DNA of 64,000 bases, from assembly GCF_011759585.1 (NCBI RefSeq), contig NZ_JAAOYV010000001.1, positions 1,426,001 through 1,490,000 on the forward strand, given 5' to 3'. This document shows, piece after piece, positions 1-8,147 of the stretch (position 1 is its first letter; each line of letters opens with the position of its first letter). The notes beneath the pieces are model-generated. The model made no database searches, had not been told where the DNA came from, and saw only the letters and a program-made list of their open reading frames with translations. The stretch is from Frigoribacterium endophyticum (GTDB taxonomy: Bacteria; Actinomycetota; Actinomycetes; Actinomycetales; Microbacteriaceae). Both the position numbers and the translations under genes were made by a program.

Positions 1-1
1 G

Positions 2-298
2 CTGGCGCTCTGCGACGAGATGGGCATCGCCTTCCTGCCGTGGAGCCCCCTCGGCGGCATCACCGACGCGGCCGAGCTCGGCTCGAAGCACGCCGTCTTC
101 GCGGAGATCGCGAACGCGCGCCGTCTCAGCCCCCAGGTGCTCACCCTCGCCTGGGAGCTCTCGAAGAGCGAGCTCGTCGTGCCCATCCCCGGCTCGCGAC
201 GCCCGCAGACCATCATGGACTCGGCGACGGCGGCCACGGTCAAGCTGTCGGCCGACGAGATCCAGCGTCTCGACGCCGCGGCAGGAGGAGACGAATGA
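2..298 (+). CDS. Aldo/keto reductase, C-terminal fragment
   Basis: The gene enters from the left edge; its reading frame starts at base 2 and the last 98 residues are present. The segment [13 protein letters not shown] followed by [25 protein letters not shown] is the typical end of a TIM-barrel aldo/keto reductase, in which the PIPGSRR strand helps bind the 2'-phosphate of NADPH. The catalytic tetrad lies upstream, outside the window. The stop overlaps the start of the next gene (ATGA), so the two are probably translationally coupled. The substrate cannot be told. Confidence 0.85.
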   Translation: MALCDEMGIAFLPWSPLGGITDAAELGSKHAVFAEIANARRLSPQVLTLAWELSKSELVVPIPGSRRPQTIMDSATAATVKLSADEIQRLDAAAGGDE

Positions 299-834
299 GC
301 GACCCGCGCACGAACCCCTACGACAGCATCTCCGAGGTGCCGTCGTTCACCCTGACGAGCACCGACCTCGTCGACGGCGGGGTGCTGTCGACGCCCCAGG
401 TGAGCGGCATCTTCGGCGCGGGCGGCGAGGACGTCAGCCCGCAGCTCTCGTGGTCGGGCGCCCCCGAGGGCACGAAGGGGTACGCGGTGACCGTGTACGA
501 CCCCGACGCCCCGACGGCGGCCGGCTTCTGGCACTGGGCGGTCGCCGACCTGCCCGCGACGACGACCTCGCTGCCCTCCGGAGCCGGTGACGACGACGGC
601 TCGGGGCTGCCCGAGGGCGCCTACCAGCTGCCGAACGACGCGGGCCTCCGGCGCTTCCTCGGCGCGGCACCGCCGCAGGGCCACGGGCCGCACCGCTACT
701 TCGTCGCCGTGCACGCGCTCGACGTCGAGACGACGGGCGTCGACGCCGTCGCCACGCCCACGCTGCTGGCCTTCACCATCCGCGACCACACCCTGGCGCG
801 CGCGGTGGTGCACGCCACCTGGGAAGCGGCCTAG
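295..834 (+). CDS. YbhB/YbcL family (PEBP-like) protein
   Basis: A 179-residue protein of the phosphatidylethanolamine-binding / Raf-kinase-inhibitor-like family. Family marks are the [26 protein letters not shown] segment (the DPDAP ligand-pocket loop), [11 protein letters not shown], and [13 protein letters not shown] near the C-terminus. The cytosolic function of bacterial members is poorly known. The ATG is preceded by a strong GGAGGAG ribosome binding site inside the end of the upstream aldo/keto reductase gene and overlaps its stop, so it is cotranscribed with it. The length is normal for the family. Confidence 0.9.
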   Translation: MSDPRTNPYDSISEVPSFTLTSTDLVDGGVLSTPQVSGIFGAGGEDVSPQLSWSGAPEGTKGYAVTVYDPDAPTAAGFWHWAVADLPATTTSLPSGAGDDDGSGLPEGAYQLPNDAGLRRFLGAAPPQGHGPHRYFVAVHALDVETTGVDAVATPTLLAFTIRDHTLARAVVHATWEAA

Positions 835-860
835 CCGCACACGGGCCCTCGCGGCCCCCT

Positions 861-903
861 CGAGGAGGCGCGACCCGGCACCCAGCCGGGCCGCGCCTCC
901 TCG
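861..903. terminator. Bidirectional hairpin terminator between convergent genes
   Basis: A perfect 12-base inverted repeat (861-872 with 892-903) surrounds a second perfect 6-base stem (874-879 with 885-890). It sits between convergent genes ending at 834 and 941. The outer arms are two opposed copies of GGAGGCGCG, a 9-mer over-represented in this window. No T tract follows on either side. Confidence 0.75.
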
Positions 904-940
904 CGTCCGTGGCCGGGCACCGGCGCGGCGGGGCCGCCGG

Positions 941-1447
941 TCAGTGGTGGGGGTTCCGCATCATCACCGGCCGCCGGTCGGGCAGCGGGCTGGCCGGGCC
1001 GTCGGGCAGCACGTGCTCGGCCAGCTCGCCGCTGAGCGGGCGGGCCGGGGAGAACCCCGACGGCGAGCGGTGCACCTGGCCGTGCAGCCGTAGCCCGCCC
1101 GACGCCAGCCGGTCGGAGATCCCCCGCGCCCACGTCGAGACGGCGAGGTCGTCGAGCTCGGACTCGAGGGCCCGCTGCCAGACCAGCGCCAGGCCGCGCG
1201 CGCGGCAGGCCGACGCCTGGTCGCGGAGCAGCCGCTCGAGCACGTCGACGTCACGGCCGTACGGGAGGCGGGGCTGGCCGCGGAGCCGCAGCACGCTCTG
1301 GCAGGGCTCGCGCGCCACGTCGACGAGGACGACGTAGAGCAGGTCCTCGTCGCAGGGCTCGTCGCAGACGACGGCCGCCCACTCCTCCAGGGTGGTGGCG
1401 GAGTCGCGGTCGGGCAGGCGGGGGACGGTTCTCTCGGTGGGGGTCAT
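941..1447 (-). CDS. Hypothetical protein, 168 aa
   Basis: I do not recognise a family. The protein begins MTPTERTVPRLP, is soluble and acidic in its first half (CDEPCDEDLLYVVLVDVARE) and has a Pro/Arg/His-rich tail ending MMRNPHH. I chose the ATG at 1447 over upstream in-frame starts because the upstream extension is low-complexity Arg/Gly/Pro sequence typical of non-coding frames. It is convergent with the PEBP-like gene and shares the hairpin at 861-903. The coding frame has strong G/C at third positions, which supports a real gene. Confidence 0.6.
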   Translation of the reverse strand: MTPTERTVPRLPDRDSATTLEEWAAVVCDEPCDEDLLYVVLVDVAREPCQSVLRLRGQPRLPYGRDVDVLERLLRDQASACRARGLALVWQRALESELDDLAVSTWARGISDRLASGGLRLHGQVHRSPSGFSPARPLSGELAEHVLPDGPASPLPDRRPVMMRNPHH

Positions 1448-1574
1448 GCCGACCACCGTGGCGGCCCGGAGCCGGGGCCCGCGGCGGCCCCTGCACGCCC
1501 TGGGGACCACGAGCGCGGAGCCCCTGTGTGGAGGGACGCCCTCAGCCGCCCTGTGGAGAGACCGCGGGTCCTGC

Positions 1575-2903
1575 CTACGCCCGCCCGGCCTCGCGCCGCC
1601 GGTGCTCGGCGTCGACGGCGTCCGCCCGCAGCTCGGCGAGGCGGGCACGACGGGCCACGCGCTGGAGCACCGCCGCCACGGCGGCGGCGAGGACGACGAA
1701 GGCCCCGTACGCGCTCAGCACGGCGTCGAGCCCGTCGACGGGGACGAACACGCCGGCGAGCACGCTCGGCACGCCGAACGCCAGGTAGCTCGCCACGTAG
1801 ACGCTCGACAGCACGCCGGCCCTCGCGTCGACGGGCGCCTCCGCGAGCACGAGCCGCAGCGCCGCCTGGAACCCCGCGCCGAACCCGACGCCGCCGACCA
1901 CGGCCGCCACGACGAACAGCGGCACGGAGGCCGTCCAGAGCGCCGCGACGATGCCGATCGGCCCGACGACGAGGGCCACGACCCCGACGCGCAGCGCCCT
2001 CGCGGCGTCGACGCGCTGGATCGCGAGCCCCGTCAGCGCCCCCGACCCGGTGAAGAGCGCGATCGCGGCCCCGGTCAGCGCCGGGCTCGACACGTCGAAG
2101 GTCGTCCGCAGGATCGTGCCCGCGAAGGCGAGGAACATGCCGCCGAGGCCCCAGCTCGCGATCATGCAGCCGACGACCGCGACGAAGACGCGCCGCGCCT
2201 CCCCCGGCACCGTGACGGTGGGCACGAGCGACCGCAGGGCCCCGGAGGCGCGGGGCACGCGCTCGGGGACGAACGCCACCGCGACCCCGCACGCCACCAT
2301 GGCGGCCGCCAGCACGAGGAAGACGAGGCGCTCGGGCAGCGGCCCGAACTCGACGAGGAGCCCGCTGGTCAGCGCCCCGACGGTGAGCGCGACCGGCGGG
2401 GTCACGCCGTTGAGGAAGGCTGCGAGGGCGGGCCGGGAGGCCGGCTGGTGGTCGATCATCCCAGCGCCGAGGGCCCCGGTCGCGAGGCCGATGGCGAGGC
2501 CCTGGAGCACGCGCGCGACGACGAGCGCCAGGTCGCCCGTCGCGACGGAGAAGACGAGCATCGCCGACACCGACACCGCGAGGCCGGCCAGCACGAGGGG
2601 CCGACGCCCGACGTGGTCCGACAGCCGACCTGCGGTGAGCAGGGTCGCCAGCAGGCCCGCGACGTAGACCGCGAAGACCACCGTCAGCGCGAGCGGCGAG
2701 AGCGACCACTCCTCCTGGTAGATCGGGTAGAGCGGCGACGGGGCCGAGCCGCTCGCGACGAGCACGAGCAGCGTGAGGGCGTAGACGACCAGCCCCGCCG
2801 ACCCTCCGCCGCCGCGGCCGCCGGGCCGCCGGGAGACGCGGGGGCGGGGGACGCTGCCGGTGGCGGGCTGGGCTCGTTCTGTCGTCTGCACGGGGAGGGC
2901 CAA
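1575..2903 (-). CDS. MFS transporter
   Basis: A 442-residue major facilitator with about 12 hydrophobic segments. After a basic, Gly-rich N-terminus, TM1 begins near residue 38. The MFS loop 2-3 signature appears as GRLSDHVGRRPLVL, and loop 8-9 carries the weaker AIQRVDAARALR. The overall look is of a drug-exporter-type (DHA) permease; the substrate is unknown. The start is uncertain: TTG at 2903 or GTG at 2891. It is transcribed divergently from the aldo/keto reductase at 2945, and their promoters share the 42 bases between them. Confidence 0.85.
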   Translation of the reverse strand: MALPVQTTERAQPATGSVPRPRVSRRPGGRGGGGSAGLVVYALTLLVLVASGSAPSPLYPIYQEEWSLSPLALTVVFAVYVAGLLATLLTAGRLSDHVGRRPLVLAGLAVSVSAMLVFSVATGDLALVVARVLQGLAIGLATGALGAGMIDHQPASRPALAAFLNGVTPPVALTVGALTSGLLVEFGPLPERLVFLVLAAAMVACGVAVAFVPERVPRASGALRSLVPTVTVPGEARRVFVAVVGCMIASWGLGGMFLAFAGTILRTTFDVSSPALTGAAIALFTGSGALTGLAIQRVDAARALRVGVVALVVGPIGIVAALWTASVPLFVVAAVVGGVGFGAGFQAALRLVLAEAPVDARAGVLSSVYVASYLAFGVPSVLAGVFVPVDGLDAVLSAYGAFVVLAAAVAAVLQRVARRARLAELRADAVDAEHRRREAGRA

Positions 2904-2932
2904 CCGCCCGGCCCGCCCGCGTGTTCCCGGCG

Positions 2933-2938
2933 CAGACT
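2933..2938 (+). promoter_or_regulatory. -10 box CAGACT, leaderless start
   Basis: CAGACT followed by 6 bases and then the GTG at 2945. The spacing puts transcription start at or next to the start codon. Confidence 0.55.
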
Positions 2939-2944
2939 GGTCGA

Positions 2945-3814
2945 GTGACCACGACCGCCCCGCCCACCGTGACCTTCCCCGACGGCCGCACCGCCCCCGC
3001 CCTCGGCCAGGGCACCTGGTACCTCGGCGACGACCCTCGCCGCCGCGCGGCCGAGCTGGAGGCCCTCCGCACCGGGCTCGACCTCGGCCTCACGCTCGTC
3101 GACACCGCCGAGATGTACGGCGACGGGGCCGCGGAGGCCCTCGTCGGCGAGGCGATCGCCGGCCGCCGCGACGAGGTCTTCCTGGTCAGCAAGGTGCTGC
3201 CGGGCAACGCCAGCCGCCGGGGCACCGTCGACGCCTGCCACGCGAGCCTCCGGCGCCTCGGCACCGACCGTCTCGACCTCTACCTGCTGCACTGGCGGGG
3301 CGGCCACCCTCTCTCCGACACGGTGGAAGCGATGGAGGCGCTGGTCGAGGAGGGCGCGATCGGCGCCTGGGGCGTCAGCAACTTCGACGTCGACGACCTG
3401 GACGACCTGGCCGCGGCGACCGGCGCCGGGGGCTCGCCCCGCGCCTCCGGCCCCCACACCGACCAGGTGCTCTACAACCTCGCCCGCCGCGGCCCCGAGT
3501 TCGACCTGCTGCCCCGGCTGCGCGCCGACGGCGTGCCGCTGATGGCGTACTCGCCCGTCGACCACGGCGAGCTGCTCGACCACCCGGTCGTCGCGTCGGT
3601 CGCCCACGACCTCGGCGTGACGCCGGCCCAGCTGGCGCTCGCCTGGGTGCTGCGCCTCGCCCCCGACGTGTGCGTCGCCGTCAAGGCCGGCAGCGCCGCC
3701 CACACGCGCGAGAACGCGGCGGCGCTCGACGTCGACATCGACGACCAGGCCTTCGTGCAGCTCGAGCGGGCCTTCCCCGCGCCGACCGCGGCCGTGCCGC
3801 TCGAGGTGCTCTGA
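2945..3814 (+). CDS. Aldo/keto reductase
   Basis: A 289-residue NAD(P)H-dependent TIM-barrel reductase. The catalytic tetrad is visible: Asp and Tyr in DTAEMYGDG, Lys in VSKVLP, His in YLLHWRG. Later markers are WGVSNFD, LMAYSPVDHG and the cofactor strand CVAVKAGS. I start at GTG 2945 (MTTTAPPTV), because a -10-like CAGACT lies 6 bases before it and upstream residues are not family-like. It is divergent from the MFS gene. The substrate is not predictable. Confidence 0.9.
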   Translation: MTTTAPPTVTFPDGRTAPALGQGTWYLGDDPRRRAAELEALRTGLDLGLTLVDTAEMYGDGAAEALVGEAIAGRRDEVFLVSKVLPGNASRRGTVDACHASLRRLGTDRLDLYLLHWRGGHPLSDTVEAMEALVEEGAIGAWGVSNFDVDDLDDLAAATGAGGSPRASGPHTDQVLYNLARRGPEFDLLPRLRADGVPLMAYSPVDHGELLDHPVVASVAHDLGVTPAQLALAWVLRLAPDVCVAVKAGSAAHTRENAAALDVDIDDQAFVQLERAFPAPTAAVPLEVL

Positions 3815-3861
3815 CCCGTGACCGGCCCCCGACCGGCCCGCGCAGCCCCGGCGACGCCCGG

Positions 3862-3867
3862 TACGCT
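3862..3867 (+). promoter_or_regulatory. -10 box TACGCT, leaderless start
   Basis: TACGCT, 6 bases, then the ATG at 3874. There is no ribosome binding site upstream, consistent with a leaderless mRNA. Confidence 0.6.
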
Positions 3868-3873
3868 CGCCCC

Positions 3874-4716
3874 ATGTCGGTCGTGCGCGAGTTCAGGTCG
3901 GGCGCGGCCCTGCTCGGCCGCGGGCTGCGCCTCTGGGGCACGTCGCCCCGCCTGATGCTGCTCGGCGCCGTCCCCGCCGTGATCGTCGGCCTCGTCTTCG
4001 TCGGGCTGCTCGTGCTCGTCAACGGCTACGCCGACGACGTCGCCGCGGCGCTCACCCCGTTCGCCGACGCCTGGCCCGAGTGGGAGGCCCAGGTCGTCCG
4101 CCTCGTCATCGGCCTCGCCGTGGCGGCCCTCGCCGTGCTGCTCGCCGTGTTCACCTTCACCGCCGTGACCCTGCTGGTGGGCGACCCGTTCTACGAGCGC
4201 ATCTGGCGACACGTCGAGCGACGCGAGGGCGACGCCCCGGCCGACCTCGGCACCGGGTTCTGGCGAGGTCTCGCCAAGAGCGTCGGCGACTCGCTCCGGC
4301 TGCTGCTCGCGACGGCGTCGGTCGGCCTCCTCCTGTTCGTCGGCGGCTTCGTGCCCGTCGTCGGGCAGACGGTCGTGCCGGTGCTGGCCGCCGTGACCGG
4401 CGGGTGGTTCCTCACCGTCGAGCTCACCGGCTTCGCGTTCGACGCCCGCGGCCGGACCCTCCGCGAGCGGAGGCGGGCGCTGGGCCTCCGACGGGCGCAC
4501 ACGCTGGGCTTCGGCACCGTCACCTGGCTCTCGTTCCTCGTGCCGTTCGGGGCCGTGCTCGTGATGCCGGCCGCGGTGGCGGGGGCGACCCTGCTCGCGC
4601 GGGAGGCCGACGCGGCCGCCCGCGGTGCGGCGCCCGCGGTGTCCGCACCGCCCACGCCGCCGTCTCCGCCCACCCCGCCCGTGCCGACCGCGCCGCAGAA
4701 GGGCCGAGCGGGCTGA
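3874..4716 (+). CDS. EI24 domain integral membrane protein
   Basis: A 280-residue membrane protein with four or five transmembrane segments (about 28-50, 75-100, 140-162, 165-185 and 208-235). It matches the EI24/CysZ-like family by its N-terminal [15 protein letters not shown], the DPFYERIW motif after the second TM, and the [16 protein letters not shown] loop. The C-terminus is a Pro/Ala-rich tail ([13 protein letters not shown]). Actinobacterial members are of unknown role; the CysZ relatives move sulfate. It appears leaderless, with its own promoter. Confidence 0.85.
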   Translation: MSVVREFRSGAALLGRGLRLWGTSPRLMLLGAVPAVIVGLVFVGLLVLVNGYADDVAAALTPFADAWPEWEAQVVRLVIGLAVAALAVLLAVFTFTAVTLLVGDPFYERIWRHVERREGDAPADLGTGFWRGLAKSVGDSLRLLLATASVGLLLFVGGFVPVVGQTVVPVLAAVTGGWFLTVELTGFAFDARGRTLRERRRALGLRRAHTLGFGTVTWLSFLVPFGAVLVMPAAVAGATLLAREADAAARGAAPAVSAPPTPPSPPTPPVPTAPQKGRAG

Positions 4717-4780
4717 CGCCCGACCGGGCGGCCTGACAGACTCAGTGGCACCACGCCCGCCGACGAAGGAGTCGCCCCGC

Positions 4781-6019
4781 ATGAAGATCGACAAGGCCGA
4801 GGTGATCGTCACCAGCCCCGACCGCAACTTCGTGACCCTCAAGCTCACGACCGACGACGGGGTCACCGGCCTCGGCGACGCCACCCTCAACGGCCGGGAG
4901 CTCGCGGTCGTCGCGTACCTCTCCGAGCACGTCGTGCCGCTCCTCCTCGGCCGGGACGCCGCCCGCATCGAGGACACCTGGCAGTTCCTGTACCGGAGCG
5001 CCTACTGGCGGCGCGGACCCGTCACGATGGCCGCGATCGCCGCCGTCGACGTCGCCCTCTGGGACATCAAGGCGAAGGTCGCCGGCATGCCGCTCTACCA
5101 GCTGCTCGGGGGCGCCTCCCGCACCGGCCTGCTCGCCTACGGCCACGCCTCCGGCAAGGACCTCCCCGAGCTGTTCGACAGCGTGCGCGAGCACCAGGAG
5201 CAGGGCTACCGCGCGATCCGCGTGCAGACCGGCGTGCCCGGGCTCACGTCGATCTACGGCATCGCCTCGAACGCCACCTTCGACGCCAACGCCGGGGTGC
5301 GCTACGACCACGAGCCGGCCCAGCGCGGCGCCCTGCCGAACGAGGAGGACTGGGACACCCGCTCGTACCTGCGCCACGTGCCCACCGTCTTCGAGGCCGT
5401 GCGCGCCGAGTTCGGGCCGGAGATCCCCCTCCTCCACGACGGGCACCACCGCATGACGCCGATCCAGGCCGCGTCGCTCGGCAAGAGCCTCGAGCCCTAC
5501 GACCTCTTCTGGCTCGAGGACGTCACGCCCGCCGAGAACCCCGAGGCCCTGCGCCTGGTGCGGCAGCACACGACCACGCCGCTCGCGATCGGCGAGATCT
5601 TCAACACCGTCTGGGACTACCAGCAGATCATCCGCGAGCAGCTGATCGACTACGTGCGGAGCACCGTCACCCACACCGGCGGCATCACGCACCTCAAGCG
5701 GGTGCTCGAGTACGCCGCGCAGTACCAGATCCGGTCGGGCATGCACGGCCCGACCGACATCTCGCCGGTGGGCATGGCGGCGGCGATGCACCTCGGGCTG
5801 TCGATCCACAACTTCGGGATCCAGGAGTACATGCAGCACGGCTCGCGGACGGACAGCGTGTTCCGGCAGTCGTTCACGTTCGAGGGCGGCATGCTGCACC
5901 CGGGCGAGCAGCCGGGGCTCGGCGTCGAGCTCGACGTCGACGAGGCCGGGAAGTACCCGTACGAGAAGGCGTACCTGCCCTACAACCGACTGGCCGACGG
6001 CACCGTCCACGACTGGTAG
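4781..6019 (+). CDS. manD: D-mannonate dehydratase (ManD/RspA family)
   Basis: A 412-residue enolase-superfamily enzyme that dehydrates D-mannonate to 2-keto-3-deoxygluconate in hexuronate catabolism. An enolase N-domain ([14 protein letters not shown]) precedes a TIM barrel. Metal ligands and acid/base residues are seen in [22 protein letters not shown] and AIGEIFNT, and the long ManD loop ([14 protein letters not shown]) is present. The ATG is set by GAAGGAG about 10 bases upstream, and a CAGACT -10 lies at 4736-4741. No other uronate genes are nearby. Family members vary in activity, and some are weak or act on gluconate. Confidence 0.88.
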   Translation: MKIDKAEVIVTSPDRNFVTLKLTTDDGVTGLGDATLNGRELAVVAYLSEHVVPLLLGRDAARIEDTWQFLYRSAYWRRGPVTMAAIAAVDVALWDIKAKVAGMPLYQLLGGASRTGLLAYGHASGKDLPELFDSVREHQEQGYRAIRVQTGVPGLTSIYGIASNATFDANAGVRYDHEPAQRGALPNEEDWDTRSYLRHVPTVFEAVRAEFGPEIPLLHDGHHRMTPIQAASLGKSLEPYDLFWLEDVTPAENPEALRLVRQHTTTPLAIGEIFNTVWDYQQIIREQLIDYVRSTVTHTGGITHLKRVLEYAAQYQIRSGMHGPTDISPVGMAAAMHLGLSIHNFGIQEYMQHGSRTDSVFRQSFTFEGGMLHPGEQPGLGVELDVDEAGKYPYEKAYLPYNRLADGTVHDW

Positions 6020-6041
6020 CCCCGGGGAGGCGCGGGTCGGG

Positions 6042-6524
6042 TCAGGTGCCCGCGTAGGCGGACCGCAGGTCGTCGACCACGAGCCGGCCCATGCCCATCA
6101 TGGCCGCCATGGCCCGGGCCGCCCCCTCCGGGTCCGGGCCGCCGAGGGTCTCGCCGAGGGCGCTCGGGACGATCTGCCAGGAGAAGCCCCAGCGGTCGGT
6201 GAGCCAGCCGCAGCGGCCCTCCTCGCCGCCGTCGGCGACGAGGGCGTCCCACAGGCGGTCGAGCTCGGGCTGGTCGGAGACCGGCACCGAGAACGACACG
6301 GCGTCGGAGGGGGCGTGCCCCGGCCCGCCGTTCAGCCCCTGGAAGCCCTGGCCGTCGAGCTCGAACTCGACCACGAGCGCCTGGCCGGCGAGGGCCGGGT
6401 CGGGGAAGTCGTCGGGGTACCGGGAGACGTCGGTGACACGGGAACCGGGGAAGAGCGAGACGTAGAACGTCGCGGCGGCCTCGGCCTCGCCGTCGAACCA
6501 GAGCACGGGGGTGATGCGGGGCAC
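6042..6524 (-). CDS. VOC family (PhnB/glyoxalase-like) protein
   Basis: A 160-residue vicinal-oxygen-chelate protein of the PhnB / 3-demethylubiquinone methyltransferase-like subgroup. Marks are ITPVLWFDGEAEAAATFYVSLFPGS, FQGLNGGP and the CGWLTDRWGFSWQIVP strand. The GTG start at 6524 is preceded by GAGGAGG with 6-base spacing. It is convergent with manD. The function is unknown; these proteins are often misannotated as methyltransferases. Confidence 0.88.
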   Translation of the reverse strand: MPRITPVLWFDGEAEAAATFYVSLFPGSRVTDVSRYPDDFPDPALAGQALVVEFELDGQGFQGLNGGPGHAPSDAVSFSVPVSDQPELDRLWDALVADGGEEGRCGWLTDRWGFSWQIVPSALGETLGGPDPEGAARAMAAMMGMGRLVVDDLRSAYAGT

Positions 6525-6594
6525 AGTGCGCCTCCTCGGTCAGGGGCGGCAGCGTCGTCGCCGCCGCGTGCCGCCCACCGTACCGCCGCCCCGC

Positions 6595-8082
6595 TCAGCC
6601 GACCAGGGCCTCGATCGGGCCGCGCACGAAGTAGACGAGGAACCCCAGCGACACGATCCAGAGCAGCGGGCTGATCTCGCGCGCCTTGCCGGAGGCGGCC
6701 CGGACGATCACCCAGCTGATGAAGCCGACGCCGATGCCGTTGGCGATCGAGTAGGTCAGCGGCATGGTGATGATGGTGAGGAAGACCGGCAGGGCGACGG
6801 AGAAGTCGGTCCAGTCGACGTCCTTGATCTGCGAGACCATGAGCGCGCCCACGATGACGAGCGCGGAGGCGGCCACCTCGAGCGGCACGACCTGCGTCAG
6901 CGGCGTGAAGAACATGGCGAGCACGAAGAGCAGGCCGGTGACGACCGAGGCCGCGCCGGTGCGGGCGCCCTCGCCGATGCCCGAGGCCGACTCGACGAAG
7001 ACCGTGTTCGACGACGAGCTGGTGGCCCCGCCGGCGATCGCGCCGACGCCCTCGATGACGAGCGCGCTCTTGAGGCGGGGGAAGGTGCCGTCGGGTCGGG
7101 CGACGTCGGAGGCCTTGGCGAGGCCGGTCATCGTGCCCATCGCGTCGAAGAAGTTCGTGAAGACCAGCGTGAAGACCAGCATCACGGCCGAGAGGACGCC
7201 GATGCGGGCGAAGGCGCCGAAGCTGATGTCGCCGATGAGCGACAGGTCGGGCAGGGCCACGATCTGGGTCGGCATGACGGGGGCGTTGAGGTTCCAGTCG
7301 TCGAGGTTCTGCCCGTTCGACGTCGGCACCTGGAAGATCGCCTGCAGCACGATCGCGATGACCGTGGTGGCCACGATGCCGATGAAGATCGCCCCGCGCA
7401 CGCGGCGGGCCATCAGCACGCCGATCACGACGAGCCCGATGACGAAGGTGATGGTCGGCAGCGTCGCGACGGAGCCGGCGGAGCCGAGCTGGAGGGGCGG
7501 CGACGCGGAGCCGCTGGTGCGGACGAAGCCGGAGTCGACGAGCCCGATGAACGCGATGAAGAGGCCGATCCCGACCGTGATCGCCGTCTTGAGCGCGGCG
7601 GGGACGGCGTTGAAGATCAGGCCGCGGAGGCCGGTGACGGCGAGGATCGTGATCACGAGGCCGTTGATGACGACGAGGCCCATCGCCTCGGGCCAGGTGA
7701 CGTCCTGCACGACGGTGACCGCGAGGAACGAGTTGATGCCGAGGCCGGCCGCGAAGGCGAACGGGAGGCGCGCCACCGCCCCGAAGAGGATGGTCATGAC
7801 GCCCGCGGTGAGGGCGGTGACGGCGCCCACCTGGGCGTTCTGCAGCCAGCCTCCCGCGACGTCCTGCGCAGCCTGGTCGGCGCTGAAGCCGCCGAGGATC
7901 AGCGGGTTGAGGATGACGATGTACGCCATCGTCACGAAGGTGACGACGCCGCCGCGGATCTCGCGGGCCCAGCTGGAGCCGCGGGCCGTGACCTCGAACC
8001 AGGAGTCGAGGCGTCCGGCGACGCCGGAGCGGGGTGCCGGCGCGCCCGTGGGCGCGGACGACGACGAGACGGGAGAGGACAT
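6595..8082 (-). CDS. NCS2 (AzgA-type) purine permease
   Basis: A 495-residue guanine/hypoxanthine-type permease with 12-14 transmembrane segments. Family motifs: the N-terminal amphipathic RLDSWFEVTARGSSWAREIRGG, TFVTMAYIVILNPLIL, AGLGINSFLAV, and NFFDAMGTMTGLA. I use the ATG at 8082 (MSSPVSS) because everything upstream is Arg-rich junk. It lies 65 bases downstream of the pxp operon on the same strand. A TAAGCT hexamer at 8149-8154 could be its own -10, so it may be both read through and separately expressed. Placement beside a 5-oxoprolinase set may be incidental. Confidence 0.88.
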   Translation of the reverse strand: MSSPVSSSSAPTGAPAPRSGVAGRLDSWFEVTARGSSWAREIRGGVVTFVTMAYIVILNPLILGGFSADQAAQDVAGGWLQNAQVGAVTALTAGVMTILFGAVARLPFAFAAGLGINSFLAVTVVQDVTWPEAMGLVVINGLVITILAVTGLRGLIFNAVPAALKTAITVGIGLFIAFIGLVDSGFVRTSGSASPPLQLGSAGSVATLPTITFVIGLVVIGVLMARRVRGAIFIGIVATTVIAIVLQAIFQVPTSNGQNLDDWNLNAPVMPTQIVALPDLSLIGDISFGAFARIGVLSAVMLVFTLVFTNFFDAMGTMTGLAKASDVARPDGTFPRLKSALVIEGVGAIAGGATSSSSNTVFVESASGIGEGARTGAASVVTGLLFVLAMFFTPLTQVVPLEVAASALVIVGALMVSQIKDVDWTDFSVALPVFLTIITMPLTYSIANGIGVGFISWVIVRAASGKAREISPLLWIVSLGFLVYFVRGPIEALVG

Positions 8083-8147
8083 GGCGGCGGCTCCGGTGGT
8101 GCGGGGGACGGTGCGGGCACGCGCTCGGCTCTGGGCGCTCTCCCAGC